From Eubacteriales bacterium (GTDB lineage: Bacteria > Bacillota > Clostridia > Christensenellales > Aristaeellaceae), in NCBI GenBank assembly GCA_028705775.1, contig JAQWCW010000001.1, positions 186,001-250,000 on the forward strand: a stretch of DNA of 64,000 bases. Reading direction: 5' to 3'. This document shows positions 45,794-53,863 of this stretch, piece by piece; the stretch's first letter is position 1, and each line of letters starts with the position of its first letter. The notes beneath the pieces are model-generated. The model did not search any database. It was given only the letters and a program-made list of their open reading frames with translations, and had not been told where the DNA came from. Position numbers and translations under genes: made by a program.

Positions 45794-47806
45794 TTACTCG
45801 GCGGGAGTCTCGGAGGCTTCCTGCGCGTCGGCGGCAACGGGAGTTTCCTCCGCGGCGTCGGTGGAGAATTCGTCTACGCCCGGAAGCTCCTCGCTTACGT
45901 TCATAGCCTCGTCCTCAAGAACCTCTTTGATGCTCAGGCTTATGCGCTGCGCGGCGGGGTCTACGCTCAGCACCTTCACGCGCACAACGTCGCCAACCTT
46001 GACGGCGTCCTCAACCTTGGCAATGCGGCTGAGGCTGCACTGGGAGATGTGAACCAGTCCGTCAAGACCGCGCTCAAGCTCTACAAACGCGCCGAAGGTG
46101 GTAATGCGAACGACCTTGCCTTCGATAATGCTTCCGACAGGGTATCTGTCGGCGGCGGTATCCCACGGCTTGGGCTGGAGCTGCTTGAGACCCAGCTGAA
46201 TGCGCTCGCGCTCGCGGTCAAGGCTCAGAACCTTGACCTCAACCTCCTGATTAGGCTCAACAACATCGAGAGGATGCTTTACCTGCCCCCAAGAGAGGTC
46301 ACGGATGTGAATAAGTCCGTCCACTCCGCCCAAATCGACGAAAGCGCCGAAATCGGTGAGGCGGCGAACGATGCCCTTGACGACTTCGCCCTCGGTGAGG
46401 GTCGCCCATACGGCGTCCTTCTTCTGGGCGGATTCGGCGGCAAGCACAGCCTTGCGGCTTGCTACAACGCGCTTCTTAGCCTTGTCAACCTCGATGATTT
46501 TGAGCTGCATCGGCTGACCGACGAACTCGGAAATCTTCTCGACAAAGCGGGAGGAAAGCTGAGAAGCGGGAACAAAGGCGCGAACTCCGCCAAGGTCGCA
46601 GAGCAGACCGCCCTTAACGGCTTCCTTGCCGGTAGCGTCAACATATTCGCCCGCCTCGTACTTAGCCATCAGCGCGTCCCACGCCTTCTGGTTCACGAGG
46701 TTGCGCTGGCTGACCACAACGTTTCCATCACCGTCGTTTACCTTGACGACCTCGACCTCGATTTCGTCGTCAAGCTTCACGTCCTTCTGCGACATATCGG
46801 AGCGCTTCATCAGTCCGTCAGCCTTATACCCGATATTTACGCAAATTTCGTCATCGGTGATTTGAACGACCTTGCCAGTGACGGTTTGACCGGGCCTGAT
46901 TTTAACCAGCGTTTTTTCCATGTCTGCCAGGAAACTGGCGTCCTCTTCGGCAACCGTACCTTGGCTGAGTTGTTCCTTGTCGATCATGCGTGTTACAACC
47001 TCCTTAAGTGACCAATCCGGCGTTGAAGCACCGGCGGCTATCCCAATTTGATGGGTCTTATTATCTGCAAAGCCCGACGGGATTTCCGCGGCGCTTTCGA
47101 CCAGTATTGTTTGCCCGCAGAAGCGCAGGCAGGTATCGCGAAGCTTTCTTGAGTTGGAAGAGTTTCTTCCTCCCACGACAATCATTCTGTCCGAGCGCTT
47201 TGCAAGCGCCGCGGCTTCCTTCTGCCGCTGGGCGGTTGAAATGCAAATCGTGTCCCGCTCCGAAAGCCTTTTGACTTTTTTCCGCAGTATTTCGATTATT
47301 TCCTCGTAGGTTTCGGGTCTGAATGTCGTCTGCGCAACGGCAGCCGCTTCGTCAAGCTCCGGCAGAGCCTCGGCTTCGTCCGCGCTTCCCGCGTAGTAAA
47401 CCGCGCCAAGACACCAGCCTGCCGTTCCCTGCACCTCGGGATGCTCGCGCTCCCCGATTATGATAACGGGCTTGCCGCCCTCGCTCTGCTTCCGCACAAT
47501 CTTGTGTACGTTGCGAACGAACGGGCAGGTGCAGTCAACGACCTCTCCGGCGTTTTCGTAAAGCGCCCTTTCGGTTGCCTCCGTAACGCCGTGCGAGCGG
47601 ATTATAACCCGCTTGCCCCCAACCTTGGAAATGTCATCCACTTTCCTTACGCCCAGAGCGTCAAGACGCGCTATAACGGCAGGATTGTGAATCAGCTCGC
47701 CCCAAGTGACGGTTTTATCGTCACCCTGAGCGTAGGAAAGAGCCGTTTCAACCGCCTTGCGAACGCCGACGCAAAAGCCCGCGTATTCAGCGACCGTTAC
47801 CGGCAT
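45794..47806 (-). CDS. ispH-rpsA: Bifunctional IspH (HMBPP reductase) - ribosomal protein S1
   Basis: 670 residues. Residues 1 to about 285 are IspH of the MEP isoprenoid pathway, with the three cluster cysteines in GFCVGVRKAVE, VVDCTCPFV and DTICISTAQRQ, plus GEREHPEVQG and GGRNSSNS. Residues about 300-630 hold four S1 RNA-binding domains (around 303-372, 388-457, 472-541 and 558-628), followed by an acidic tail. This fusion is known in Clostridia. It lies downstream of the Cmk-PlsC gene on the same strand after 285 bases. An internal ribosome-like site at the domain junction is listed separately. Confidence 0.93.
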   Translation of the reverse strand: MPVTVAEYAGFCVGVRKAVETALSYAQGDDKTVTWGELIHNPAVIARLDALGVRKVDDISKVGGKRVIIRSHGVTEATERALYENAGEVVDCTCPFVRNVHKIVRKQSEGGKPVIIIGEREHPEVQGTAGWCLGAVYYAGSADEAEALPELDEAAAVAQTTFRPETYEEIIEILRKKVKRLSERDTICISTAQRQKEAAALAKRSDRMIVVGGRNSSNSRKLRDTCLRFCGQTILVESAAEIPSGFADNKTHQIGIAAGASTPDWSLKEVVTRMIDKEQLSQGTVAEEDASFLADMEKTLVKIRPGQTVTGKVVQITDDEICVNIGYKADGLMKRSDMSQKDVKLDDEIEVEVVKVNDGDGNVVVSQRNLVNQKAWDALMAKYEAGEYVDATGKEAVKGGLLCDLGGVRAFVPASQLSSRFVEKISEFVGQPMQLKIIEVDKAKKRVVASRKAVLAAESAQKKDAVWATLTEGEVVKGIVRRLTDFGAFVDLGGVDGLIHIRDLSWGQVKHPLDVVEPNQEVEVKVLSLDRERERIQLGLKQLQPKPWDTAADRYPVGSIIEGKVVRITTFGAFVELERGLDGLVHISQCSLSRIAKVEDAVKVGDVVRVKVLSVDPAAQRISLSIKEVLEDEAMNVSEELPGVDEFSTDAAEETPVAADAQEASETPAE
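46985..47005 (-). promoter_or_regulatory. Possible internal translation start for a free S1 protein
   Basis: At the IspH-S1 junction AAGGAGG (46999-47005, minus strand) lies 11 bases before an in-frame ATG (46985-46987), which would give a 397-residue S1-only protein. The same bases encode Lys-Glu-Val of IspH, so the match may be a coding coincidence. Confidence 0.3.
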
Positions 47807-48091
47807 CTTCCGTCCCCTTTCCTATTGCGCTTTTGGCGGTTTCCCGCCGCTGCGTTATACCGCGTCCAACCAATGCGGATTGCCGCCGCAGCTTTGCGCA
47901 AACGCAAAGCGCCTCAAACAATCGCTTAGGAAGGTGGATTAGTGATTTGTTCGCTGTAACCTTCTGATTTCCTGCAAAATTTCACGTTTTTTTGAGAATT
48001 TCTCATGTGTTTTCGCAGAAAACATTAAGCGGGAGCTTGTTTTTGCGCTAAACGGCTCATTATCGGCTTAATGTGTCGCTCAGTCGCGCTT
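47807..48091 (-). other. Intergenic spacer with one perfect hairpin
   Basis: GCTTTGCG-CAAA-CGCAAAGC (47891-47910) is a perfect 8-bp stem with a 4-base loop. There is no T-run. No convincing promoter or coding frame is visible in this 285-base gap between cmk-plsC and ispH-rpsA. Confidence 0.4.
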
Positions 48092-49414
48092 TTAAGCGCG
48101 CTCTTTATCAAGCCGCTTCTTCATATCCGGGTACTTTTCGCGCAGGCGCTCCATGAATTCTTCCGCGCCCTCCGTGCTGATTCCCTTTTCGCAGATGTCA
48201 GCGTATTCAAGAGGCGTGCCCACATAAACATAGTTATGCGTAAACCAGCGATATTTTCTTTCGATTAGCACCGGTATTACAGGAACCTTGCTGCGAAGGG
48301 CAATCATTGCCGTTCCCGTTTCCGCCTCCTGAAGCATTCCCTTTGAATGACGGGTTCCCTCGGGAAATATTCCCAACACCCTTCCGTCCTTCAGCGCGCC
48401 GACGCAGGCGCGCATTGACGCCATGTCCGTCTTGTGCCGCTTTACGGGTATGCTCTCAAGCCCGCGCAGGAAAGCGCCGATAATCGGATTCTTGTACAGC
48501 TCTTCCTTGCCGAGAAAGCGGATGTTGTAGCGGCATCTGCCGCCAATCAGGAACGGGTCAGCCATGCTCAGGTGGTTTGCGACGATTATCGCGGGCTGAG
48601 CCGAGCTGAGCCGCTCGCCGTGCAGAATCGTTACCTTTGCGCATATGTGGTCAACAAAAAACGCGCCGATTCGCATTACGACGTATTTCCAGTTCCTCTC
48701 GCGCGGAATCAGCTTTTCAACGGCGAGCGCGCATTTGTCCGCAATGCAGTCTACAACCTCGTTAAAGCTCATTTCGGAGGTGTCCACAAGTATTGCGTCC
48801 TCGGCTTGCTTGAGGGGCGCAACGGGGCGCTCGGTATCCTGCTTGTCGCGCTTGATTAAATCCTCAAGCACCTTTTCGTAGGAATCGTCAATGCCCTTCT
48901 GCCTGTTTTCGTCGTACCGCCTTTTGGCGCGAACCTCCGGCTTTGCCGTGATGTATATTTTTACATTCGCGTCGGGAAGCACGACCGTGCCTATATCCCG
49001 TCCGTCAAGCAGAAGGCTCTGCCCCTTTGCCATTTCGCGCTGGGTTTTCAGCAAATACTCGCGCACGCCCGCATAGGCGGAAACGCGGCTTGCGCCCATT
49101 CCGACCTCCGGAGTGCGTATAAGCGCGCCTACGTCCTCGCCGCCGACGCGGTTGATTTGCCTGCCGTTTACATAGGATATTGACAGCTCAAAGCCGGACA
49201 GCTCCGCCATAACCGCCTTTTCGTCGGAAATCTCAACGCCCTTCCTGATAAGGTAAAGCGCGAGGCAGCGGTACATTGCGCCGGTATCGAGGTGAAGTAT
49301 GTTAAGCCGCTTCGCCACAGCCTCCGCAACCGTGCTTTTTCCCGCGCCTACCGGCCCGTCCATCGCAACCGTGTAAATCGGATGGATTACCTGCTTTTGC
49401 TTTTCCTTCTTCAT
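48092..49414 (-). CDS. cmk-plsC: Fused cytidylate kinase - lysophosphatidate acyltransferase
   Basis: 440 residues from the ATG at 49414, with GGAGGG 5 bases upstream. Residues about 10-235 are (d)CMP kinase: AMDGPVGAGKSTVAEAVA, LHLDTGAMYR, LLDGRDIGTVVLPDA, RRYDENRQKG. Residues about 245-440 are a PlsC acyltransferase with NHLSMAD (the HX4D motif) and GIFPEGTR, acylating 1-acylglycerol-3-phosphate at the membrane. The two are usually separate neighbouring genes in Clostridia; here they share one frame with no stop between. Nucleotide and phospholipid synthesis are joined physically; whether there is coupling is unknown. Confidence 0.9.
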   Translation of the reverse strand: MKKEKQKQVIHPIYTVAMDGPVGAGKSTVAEAVAKRLNILHLDTGAMYRCLALYLIRKGVEISDEKAVMAELSGFELSISYVNGRQINRVGGEDVGALIRTPEVGMGASRVSAYAGVREYLLKTQREMAKGQSLLLDGRDIGTVVLPDANVKIYITAKPEVRAKRRYDENRQKGIDDSYEKVLEDLIKRDKQDTERPVAPLKQAEDAILVDTSEMSFNEVVDCIADKCALAVEKLIPRERNWKYVVMRIGAFFVDHICAKVTILHGERLSSAQPAIIVANHLSMADPFLIGGRCRYNIRFLGKEELYKNPIIGAFLRGLESIPVKRHKTDMASMRACVGALKDGRVLGIFPEGTRHSKGMLQEAETGTAMIALRSKVPVIPVLIERKYRWFTHNYVYVGTPLEYADICEKGISTEGAEEFMERLREKYPDMKKRLDKERA

Positions 49415-49538
49415 AGCTGCCCTCCGGCGCAATAGCGCGCATATCATTTCCATATAATTATACATCATCGCGCGGCGGCGTGGAATACGAAAAACGCCGG
49501 ATTTTAATAAATACGCGCGTTATTTGCATATTTTGCGG

Positions 49539-49985
49539 CTAGGGGAGGATTGTTACCCTCTCGCCTTCAAACGCGCGCTCGTAAAGCCAGCCTGCATCCT
49601 CGTCCGAGAGCGCTATGCAGCCCTTCGTCCAGTCGCTTTCCGCTCCGCCGCCGTGAATGTATATTTCGCCGCCGAGCTTTGTTCCCCACGGCGGTCTGTG
49701 GCCCATTCGCAGAAACCTGACGATTGCGCGGTACGCTTCAATGTCAATGTCGCCGCGCAGAAAGCCGTAAGCTGCGTCGAGGGAGCTTGGGTAGGAAACC
49801 GCGAGCGAGCAGCCGTATTTGCCGAGCTTTTTCATGCATATAAAATAGTCGCCCTCCGGCGTTTTCCCGTCGCCCTCGCGCTGCTTTGCGCCTTCCGGAA
49901 AGCAGCCAAGAGCGCAGGTCATTTCCCTGCGCTCCGAGCCGCTTATATAGATTAGCTTTCTGTTTGCCTTTTCGATGCGAATCAT
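49539..49985 (-). CDS. L,D-transpeptidase (YkuD)-domain protein, no signal peptide
   Basis: 148 residues. The YkuD motif is present: IYIHGGGAESDWTKGCIALSDEDAGWL, with the catalytic Cys in KGCIAL, preceded by DGKTPEGDYF. It begins directly with a strand (MIRIEKANRKLIYI) and has no signal peptide or membrane segment, unlike peptidoglycan-acting members. It may act in the cytoplasm or be exported by another route. The start overlaps the aconitase stop by 4 bases (ATGA), so it is translated with aconitase. Confidence 0.82.
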   Translation of the reverse strand: MIRIEKANRKLIYISGSERREMTCALGCFPEGAKQREGDGKTPEGDYFICMKKLGKYGCSLAVSYPSSLDAAYGFLRGDIDIEAYRAIVRFLRMGHRPPWGTKLGGEIYIHGGGAESDWTKGCIALSDEDAGWLYERAFEGERVTILP

Positions 49986-51913
49986 TGGTTTTCTTCGCGC
50001 GTGAAATTGAGCAGGCCGCCTGCAAGCAGAATCTTCTTCTGCCTTTCGGAAAGCGTAAGGATTACCTTGATTTCGCGGTTTGCCGTGATGTCGCGGACGG
50101 TCATTTCGTCGCTTTCGCCGGCAATCTGCCCGCGCGCGTTTTCCATAATCAGCTCGTCGCCCTGCGCGATTGCGTCGTAATCCTCCTGATTCTTGAAGGT
50201 AAGCGGGAGAATTCCGTTGTTGATAAGGTTCGCCATGTGGATTCTCGCAAAGCTCTTTGCGATTACCGCCTTGATTCCGAGGTACAGGGGCGCAAGCGCC
50301 GCGTGCTCACGGCTTGAGCCCTGACCATAGTTCTGCCCCGCGACTATGAAGCCGCCGTTTTTCTCCTTCGCCCTTACGGAGAAGGTTTCGTCAACGGGAT
50401 TCAGGCAGAAATCGGCAAGATAGGGAATGTTGCTGCGGTAGGGCAGAAGCTTTGCGTTGGAGGGCATTATGTGGTCGGTGGTGATATTGTCCTCCATCTT
50501 GATGAGCGTTTCGCCCGTCAGGCTGTCCGCAAGCGGCTTTGCGGCGGGGAAGGGCTTTATGTTCGGGCCGCGCACAACTTCGATTTCGCCCTCCGTATCG
50601 GGGTCTGCGGGCTTAATCACAAGGCTGTCGTCCACGTCGAAGTATTCGGGAATTTCAACGCTCATATCGGCGCTAAGGGTGCGCGGGTCGGTAAGCACGC
50701 CGGCTATTGCCGACGCGGCGGCGGTTTCGCAGCTCACGAGGTATATTCCGGCGCTCTTGGTTCCGCTGCGCGCGTAGAAATTGCGGTTTGAAGTGCGCAG
50801 GGAAACCGCGTTGGTGCAGGGGCTTTGTCCCATGCCTATACAGAAGCCGCAGGCGCTTTCCTCGATTCTTGCGCCCGCCGCTATCATGTCCGCCAGCGCG
50901 CCGTTTGAAGCGAGCATATGCAGAACTTGCTTGCTGCCGGGAGCGATGACGAGCGATACGTTCTCCGCAATCTTCTTCCCGCGCAGAATCGAGGCGACGC
51001 GCATCATGTCAAGATAGCTTGAATTGGTGCAGGAGCCAATGCAGACTTGGTCAACCTTGATTTTGCCCGCGCCCTCAACCGTGTCTACAACGTCCGGCAT
51101 ATGCGGCTTGGCGACAAGCGGCACAAGCGCCGAAAGGTCAATGTCAATCGTTTCGTCGTACTGCGCGCCCTCGTCCGCCGAAAGCGGCTTGAAATCGCTC
51201 TCGCGCTTCTGCGCGCGCAGGAACTCGCGGGTAACCTCGTCGCTAGGGAATACGGAGGTGGTTGCGCCAAGCTCCGCGCCCATGTTGGCAATCGTCGCGC
51301 GCTCCGGAACGGAGAGGTATTTAAGCCCCTCGCCGGAGTATTCCATAACCTTTCCGACGCCGCCCTTGACGGTAAGCCTGCGTAAAATTTCGAGAATTAT
51401 GTCCTTTGCCGCAACGTATTTCGGCAGCTTGCCGGTAAGCCTTACGTTTACAACCTTCGGCATAGGCAGATAGAAGGGGCCGCCGCCCATTGCGACCGCA
51501 ACGTCCAGCCCGCCCGCGCCGATTGCGAGCATTCCGATTCCGCCCGCGCTGGGCGTATGGCTGTCGCTGCCAAGAAGGCTGTCGCCGGGAACGCCGAAGC
51601 GCTCAAGGTTTACCTGATGGCAGATTCCGTTGCCGGGCTTTGAACACCATATTCCGTGCTTTTTCGTAACCGTCTGTATGTACTTGTGGTCGTCTGCGTT
51701 TTCAAAGCCGGTCTGAAGCGTGTTGTGGTCGATATAGGCTACCGAGCGCTTGGTCTTGACCCGCTTTACGCCAATCGCCTCGAACTGCAGGTACGCCATT
51801 GTGCCCGTCGAGTCCTGCGTAAGCGTCTGGTCTATGCGAATTGAAATTTCGCTTCCGGGTATCATCTCACCGGACAGTAAATGCGCCGCGATGAGCTTGG
51901 AAGTAAGATTCAT
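49982..51913 (-). CDS. acnA: Aconitate hydratase
   Basis: 643 residues, the short mitochondrial-like clostridial form. Catalytic-domain cues: FEAIGVKRVKTKRSVAYIDHN, GSDSHTPSAGGIGMLAIGAGG, and the cluster cysteines in VCIGSCTNS and GFCIGMGQSP. The swivel domain has DNITTDHIMPS and GQNYGQGSSREHAAL. It isomerises citrate to isocitrate, and in a fermenter probably supports glutamate synthesis. AAGGAGG precedes the ATG. The -10 lies in the loop of the upstream terminator. Confidence 0.93.
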   Translation of the reverse strand: MNLTSKLIAAHLLSGEMIPGSEISIRIDQTLTQDSTGTMAYLQFEAIGVKRVKTKRSVAYIDHNTLQTGFENADDHKYIQTVTKKHGIWCSKPGNGICHQVNLERFGVPGDSLLGSDSHTPSAGGIGMLAIGAGGLDVAVAMGGGPFYLPMPKVVNVRLTGKLPKYVAAKDIILEILRRLTVKGGVGKVMEYSGEGLKYLSVPERATIANMGAELGATTSVFPSDEVTREFLRAQKRESDFKPLSADEGAQYDETIDIDLSALVPLVAKPHMPDVVDTVEGAGKIKVDQVCIGSCTNSSYLDMMRVASILRGKKIAENVSLVIAPGSKQVLHMLASNGALADMIAAGARIEESACGFCIGMGQSPCTNAVSLRTSNRNFYARSGTKSAGIYLVSCETAAASAIAGVLTDPRTLSADMSVEIPEYFDVDDSLVIKPADPDTEGEIEVVRGPNIKPFPAAKPLADSLTGETLIKMEDNITTDHIMPSNAKLLPYRSNIPYLADFCLNPVDETFSVRAKEKNGGFIVAGQNYGQGSSREHAALAPLYLGIKAVIAKSFARIHMANLINNGILPLTFKNQEDYDAIAQGDELIMENARGQIAGESDEMTVRDITANREIKVILTLSERQKKILLAGGLLNFTREENQ

Positions 51914-51942
51914 TATAGCCCTCCTTTGGGTTTTTGATGGAG

Positions 51943-51987
51943 CGCAAAAAAACGCGCCGTGTAAGCATTATAGCAAAATCACGGCGC
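51943..51987 (-). terminator. Terminator of the metal-binding protein gene with the aconitase -10 in its loop
   Basis: GCGCCGTG (51980-51987) pairs perfectly with CACGGCGC (51954-51961) on the minus strand, followed by GTTTTTTTG. The 18-base loop contains the extended -10 TGCTATAAT (51967-51972 for TATAAT), about 55 bases before the aconitase start. Confidence 0.7.
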
Positions 51988-52056
51988 ATTTCCACTCGCT
52001 GTGCGATAAAGAACAAAAGCAATCCATTGTATTCCCGATGTTTGCGGGTTCAGAGG

Positions 52057-52974
52057 TCAGTTTTTTTCAGAAAACGCCGAAACCAGCGCGTCCGCGTTCC
52101 TGCGCATTCCGTCCTCGTAGGCGGTAAGCGAAAACTCGCCCGTCACTATCGGGTCAAGCTCGAATATTCCCGCGCCGGTTTCGGAGGCGACTATCTTTGC
52201 CGCGCTGTCCGAATACTGCGGCTCTGTAAACAGCGGCGGAAGCCCGTTGCTTATTACGGCGTCGATAACCTCGGAAAGCCGCATTGCGCTTATCGTGTCG
52301 CCATGCTCGATGTTTACCACCTCGCATACCTCGATTCCGTAATGCTCGGCAAAGTAGGGGAACGCCTCGTGAAAGGTCACAATCTTTCTTCCCGCATAGG
52401 GCGTAAGCGCCGCAACTATATACTCCTCAAGCGTTTCAAGCCGCGCGATATATGCCTGAGCGTTTGCCGAATATTTCTGGGCGTTTGCGGAATCAATTCT
52501 GCACATTGCGCTCTCGATATTTTTTACCATTATAATCGCGTTGGGAACGGAGAGCCATATGTGCGCGTTCGCCTCATGCTCGTGTTCGTCCCCGCCTTCG
52601 CCCTCGTGTTCCTCGCGACTTTCCTCAATCAGCTCTACGCCCTCGGAGGTGTCTATAACCGACAGCTCCGGAAAATTCTTTGAAACCGTGCCGAGATATG
52701 TCTCCATTCCCGCGCCGCAAATGAACAGCGCGTCGCTTTCGGAAAGCGAAATCAAATCGCCCGGCAGAAGCTGATAGTCGTGCAGGCAGCCCGTGTTTTC
52801 GCTCGCAAGGCATACCGCGTCGATTCCGCTCACGCCGTCCGTCACGTTCCTGAGCAGTATATATATAGGATAGAATGAAGCCGCAACAGTTTTTGTCCCC
52901 TCCGCAAATGCGGGCAGGCAAAGCGTCGTCAGCAGAAGCACGGCGATTAGTACAGCCGAAATAACCTTTTTCAT
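52057..52974 (-). CDS. Metal (zinc/manganese) ABC-type substrate-binding protein, ZnuA/AdcA type
   Basis: 305 residues. A signal peptide (about 1-24, LLTTLCLPAFAEG) without a lipobox Cys; the mature protein is a cluster A-I metal binder. Ligand candidates: His in CLHDYQL, the acidic/His loop EHEGEGGDEHEHEANAHIW, His in FHEAFPYFAEHYG, and Asp or Glu in FTEPQYSD. The His-rich loop is typical of zinc-binding members. No permease or ATPase gene is beside it. GGGGGAG precedes the ATG. Position with a long upstream region suggests it is regulated on its own. Confidence 0.85.
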   Translation of the reverse strand: MKKVISAVLIAVLLLTTLCLPAFAEGTKTVAASFYPIYILLRNVTDGVSGIDAVCLASENTGCLHDYQLLPGDLISLSESDALFICGAGMETYLGTVSKNFPELSVIDTSEGVELIEESREEHEGEGGDEHEHEANAHIWLSVPNAIIMVKNIESAMCRIDSANAQKYSANAQAYIARLETLEEYIVAALTPYAGRKIVTFHEAFPYFAEHYGIEVCEVVNIEHGDTISAMRLSEVIDAVISNGLPPLFTEPQYSDSAAKIVASETGAGIFELDPIVTGEFSLTAYEDGMRRNADALVSAFSEKN

Positions 52975-53045
52975 ATAATTTACTCCCCCTTTCGGCGGGA
53001 AAAGCGTAGCATAAGCCTAGATAAATTGCAAGTGCGCCTTTTTCT

Positions 53046-53170
53046 GCTCGCTGAAAAACCGCCTATCGCTTATGTTGGCTTCGCATCATCCGAGGCAGTC
53101 ATTTACCCATAGAGTAAACTCCTGCCCCGTCTGCGCTTGCCGCCTAGCGATAGACGATTTTTGAGCAAGC
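53046..53170. repeat. 125-bp structured inverted-repeat element
   Basis: A 25-base arm at 53046-53070 matches the reverse complement of 53146-53170 at 21 of 25 positions; three of the four mismatches would be G-U pairs in RNA. Between them a second hairpin pairs GGCAGTCATTTAC (53094-53106) with GTAAACTCCTGCC (53114-53126). The nested stems suggest a structured RNA or a small mobile element rather than chance. Confidence 0.6.
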
Positions 53171-53224
53171 TCATGCGCGCAGCGCCTGAGGGATTGTCGG
53201 AAAGGCTTGATGTATAAGGATTTA

Positions 53225-53258
53225 CGCTTGTTATATAATAATAATCATTACTGTAATG
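53225..53258. promoter_or_regulatory. AT-rich region with a perfect palindrome, candidate metalloregulator site
   Basis: CATTACTGTAATG (53246-53258) is a perfect palindrome around a central T. Beside it TAATAAT-C-ATTACTG resembles a 7-1-7 Fur-family box (5 of 7 symmetric). It lies about 250 bases upstream of the metal-binding protein gene, too far for a simple operator. Confidence 0.3.
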
Positions 53259-53261
53259 CCT

Positions 53262-53335
53262 GTTGGAATTCCTACAACAATCCTTCCGTCACGGCTACGC
53301 CGCGCCACCTCCCTTTGCACAAGGGAGGCTTAATC
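53262..53335. repeat. REP-like intergenic repeat
   Basis: TGTTGGAATTCCTACAACA (near-palindrome), then ATCCTTCCGTCACGGCTACG, then the hairpin CCTCCCTT (53308-53315) with AAGGGAGG (53321-53328). I recall similar strings scattered between genes of gut Firmicutes. Related fragments occur nearby: GAGGGATTGT around 53192 and AAAGGGAGCTGTACGCTCG around 53501. Confidence 0.55.
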
Positions 53336-53450
53336 TTGTTGTGCCGCTATGCTGTGAAACAGCCTCTTGTTGGTTCTCGTTAGCTTCTAAATCACGTGAT
53401 TCTCAAGCTTGTTTTAGTAGTGCGATTATCAATTACAATGGCGTTATCAT

Positions 53451-53476
53451 AAACCGTCTGCATACGCAGACGGTTT
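53451..53476. repeat. Perfect 11-bp hairpin
   Basis: AAACCGTCTGC-ATAC-GCAGACGGTTT, no mismatch. An AAAGGAGG sequence follows but no coding frame does. It lies inside the repeat-rich intergenic region. From 53530 to 53760 I see nothing to report. Confidence 0.6.
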
Positions 53477-53762
53477 ACCAAAGGAGGCTCGTATGTAGCA
53501 AAGGGAGCTGTACGCTCGCAGAAAACGCCCCGCCTATGCTTACAGACCTGCGTCTGATTGTTTTAATAACCTCGCGCGCAACGCATGAATAACTGTAAAA
53601 TCGCCTGCGAAATTGAGATATATGCCTCTTGCCAAGCAATGATTCCGGCGCAATTTGCTCCCGTTTTGCGTAGGTTTTAACCGCAAACTGATAAAAAGAA
53701 CGCCGCAAAGCTGATTCTTCCGATATTTCTCAGAAAATGTTCAGAAAATGTTGCGTGTTATG

Positions 53763-53791
53763 TTGACACTGTAACAAAAATGTAATAGAAT
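53763..53791 (+). promoter_or_regulatory. Promoter of the SH3-repeat protein gene
   Basis: TTGACA (53763-53768), 17-base spacer, TAGAAT (53786-53791), 72 bases before the start codon. Confidence 0.8.
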
Positions 53792-53863
53792 GAATCATGC
53801 AATCTGCGAAAATATGCACTTGCGTTTGCTTACAAAAATATCGCGTTATGGGGTGAGTGGGGA

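Noticed and set aside
53263..53592. 109-residue plus-strand frame
   Set aside because: Consists of REP-like repeat DNA and a perfect hairpin; no start signal.
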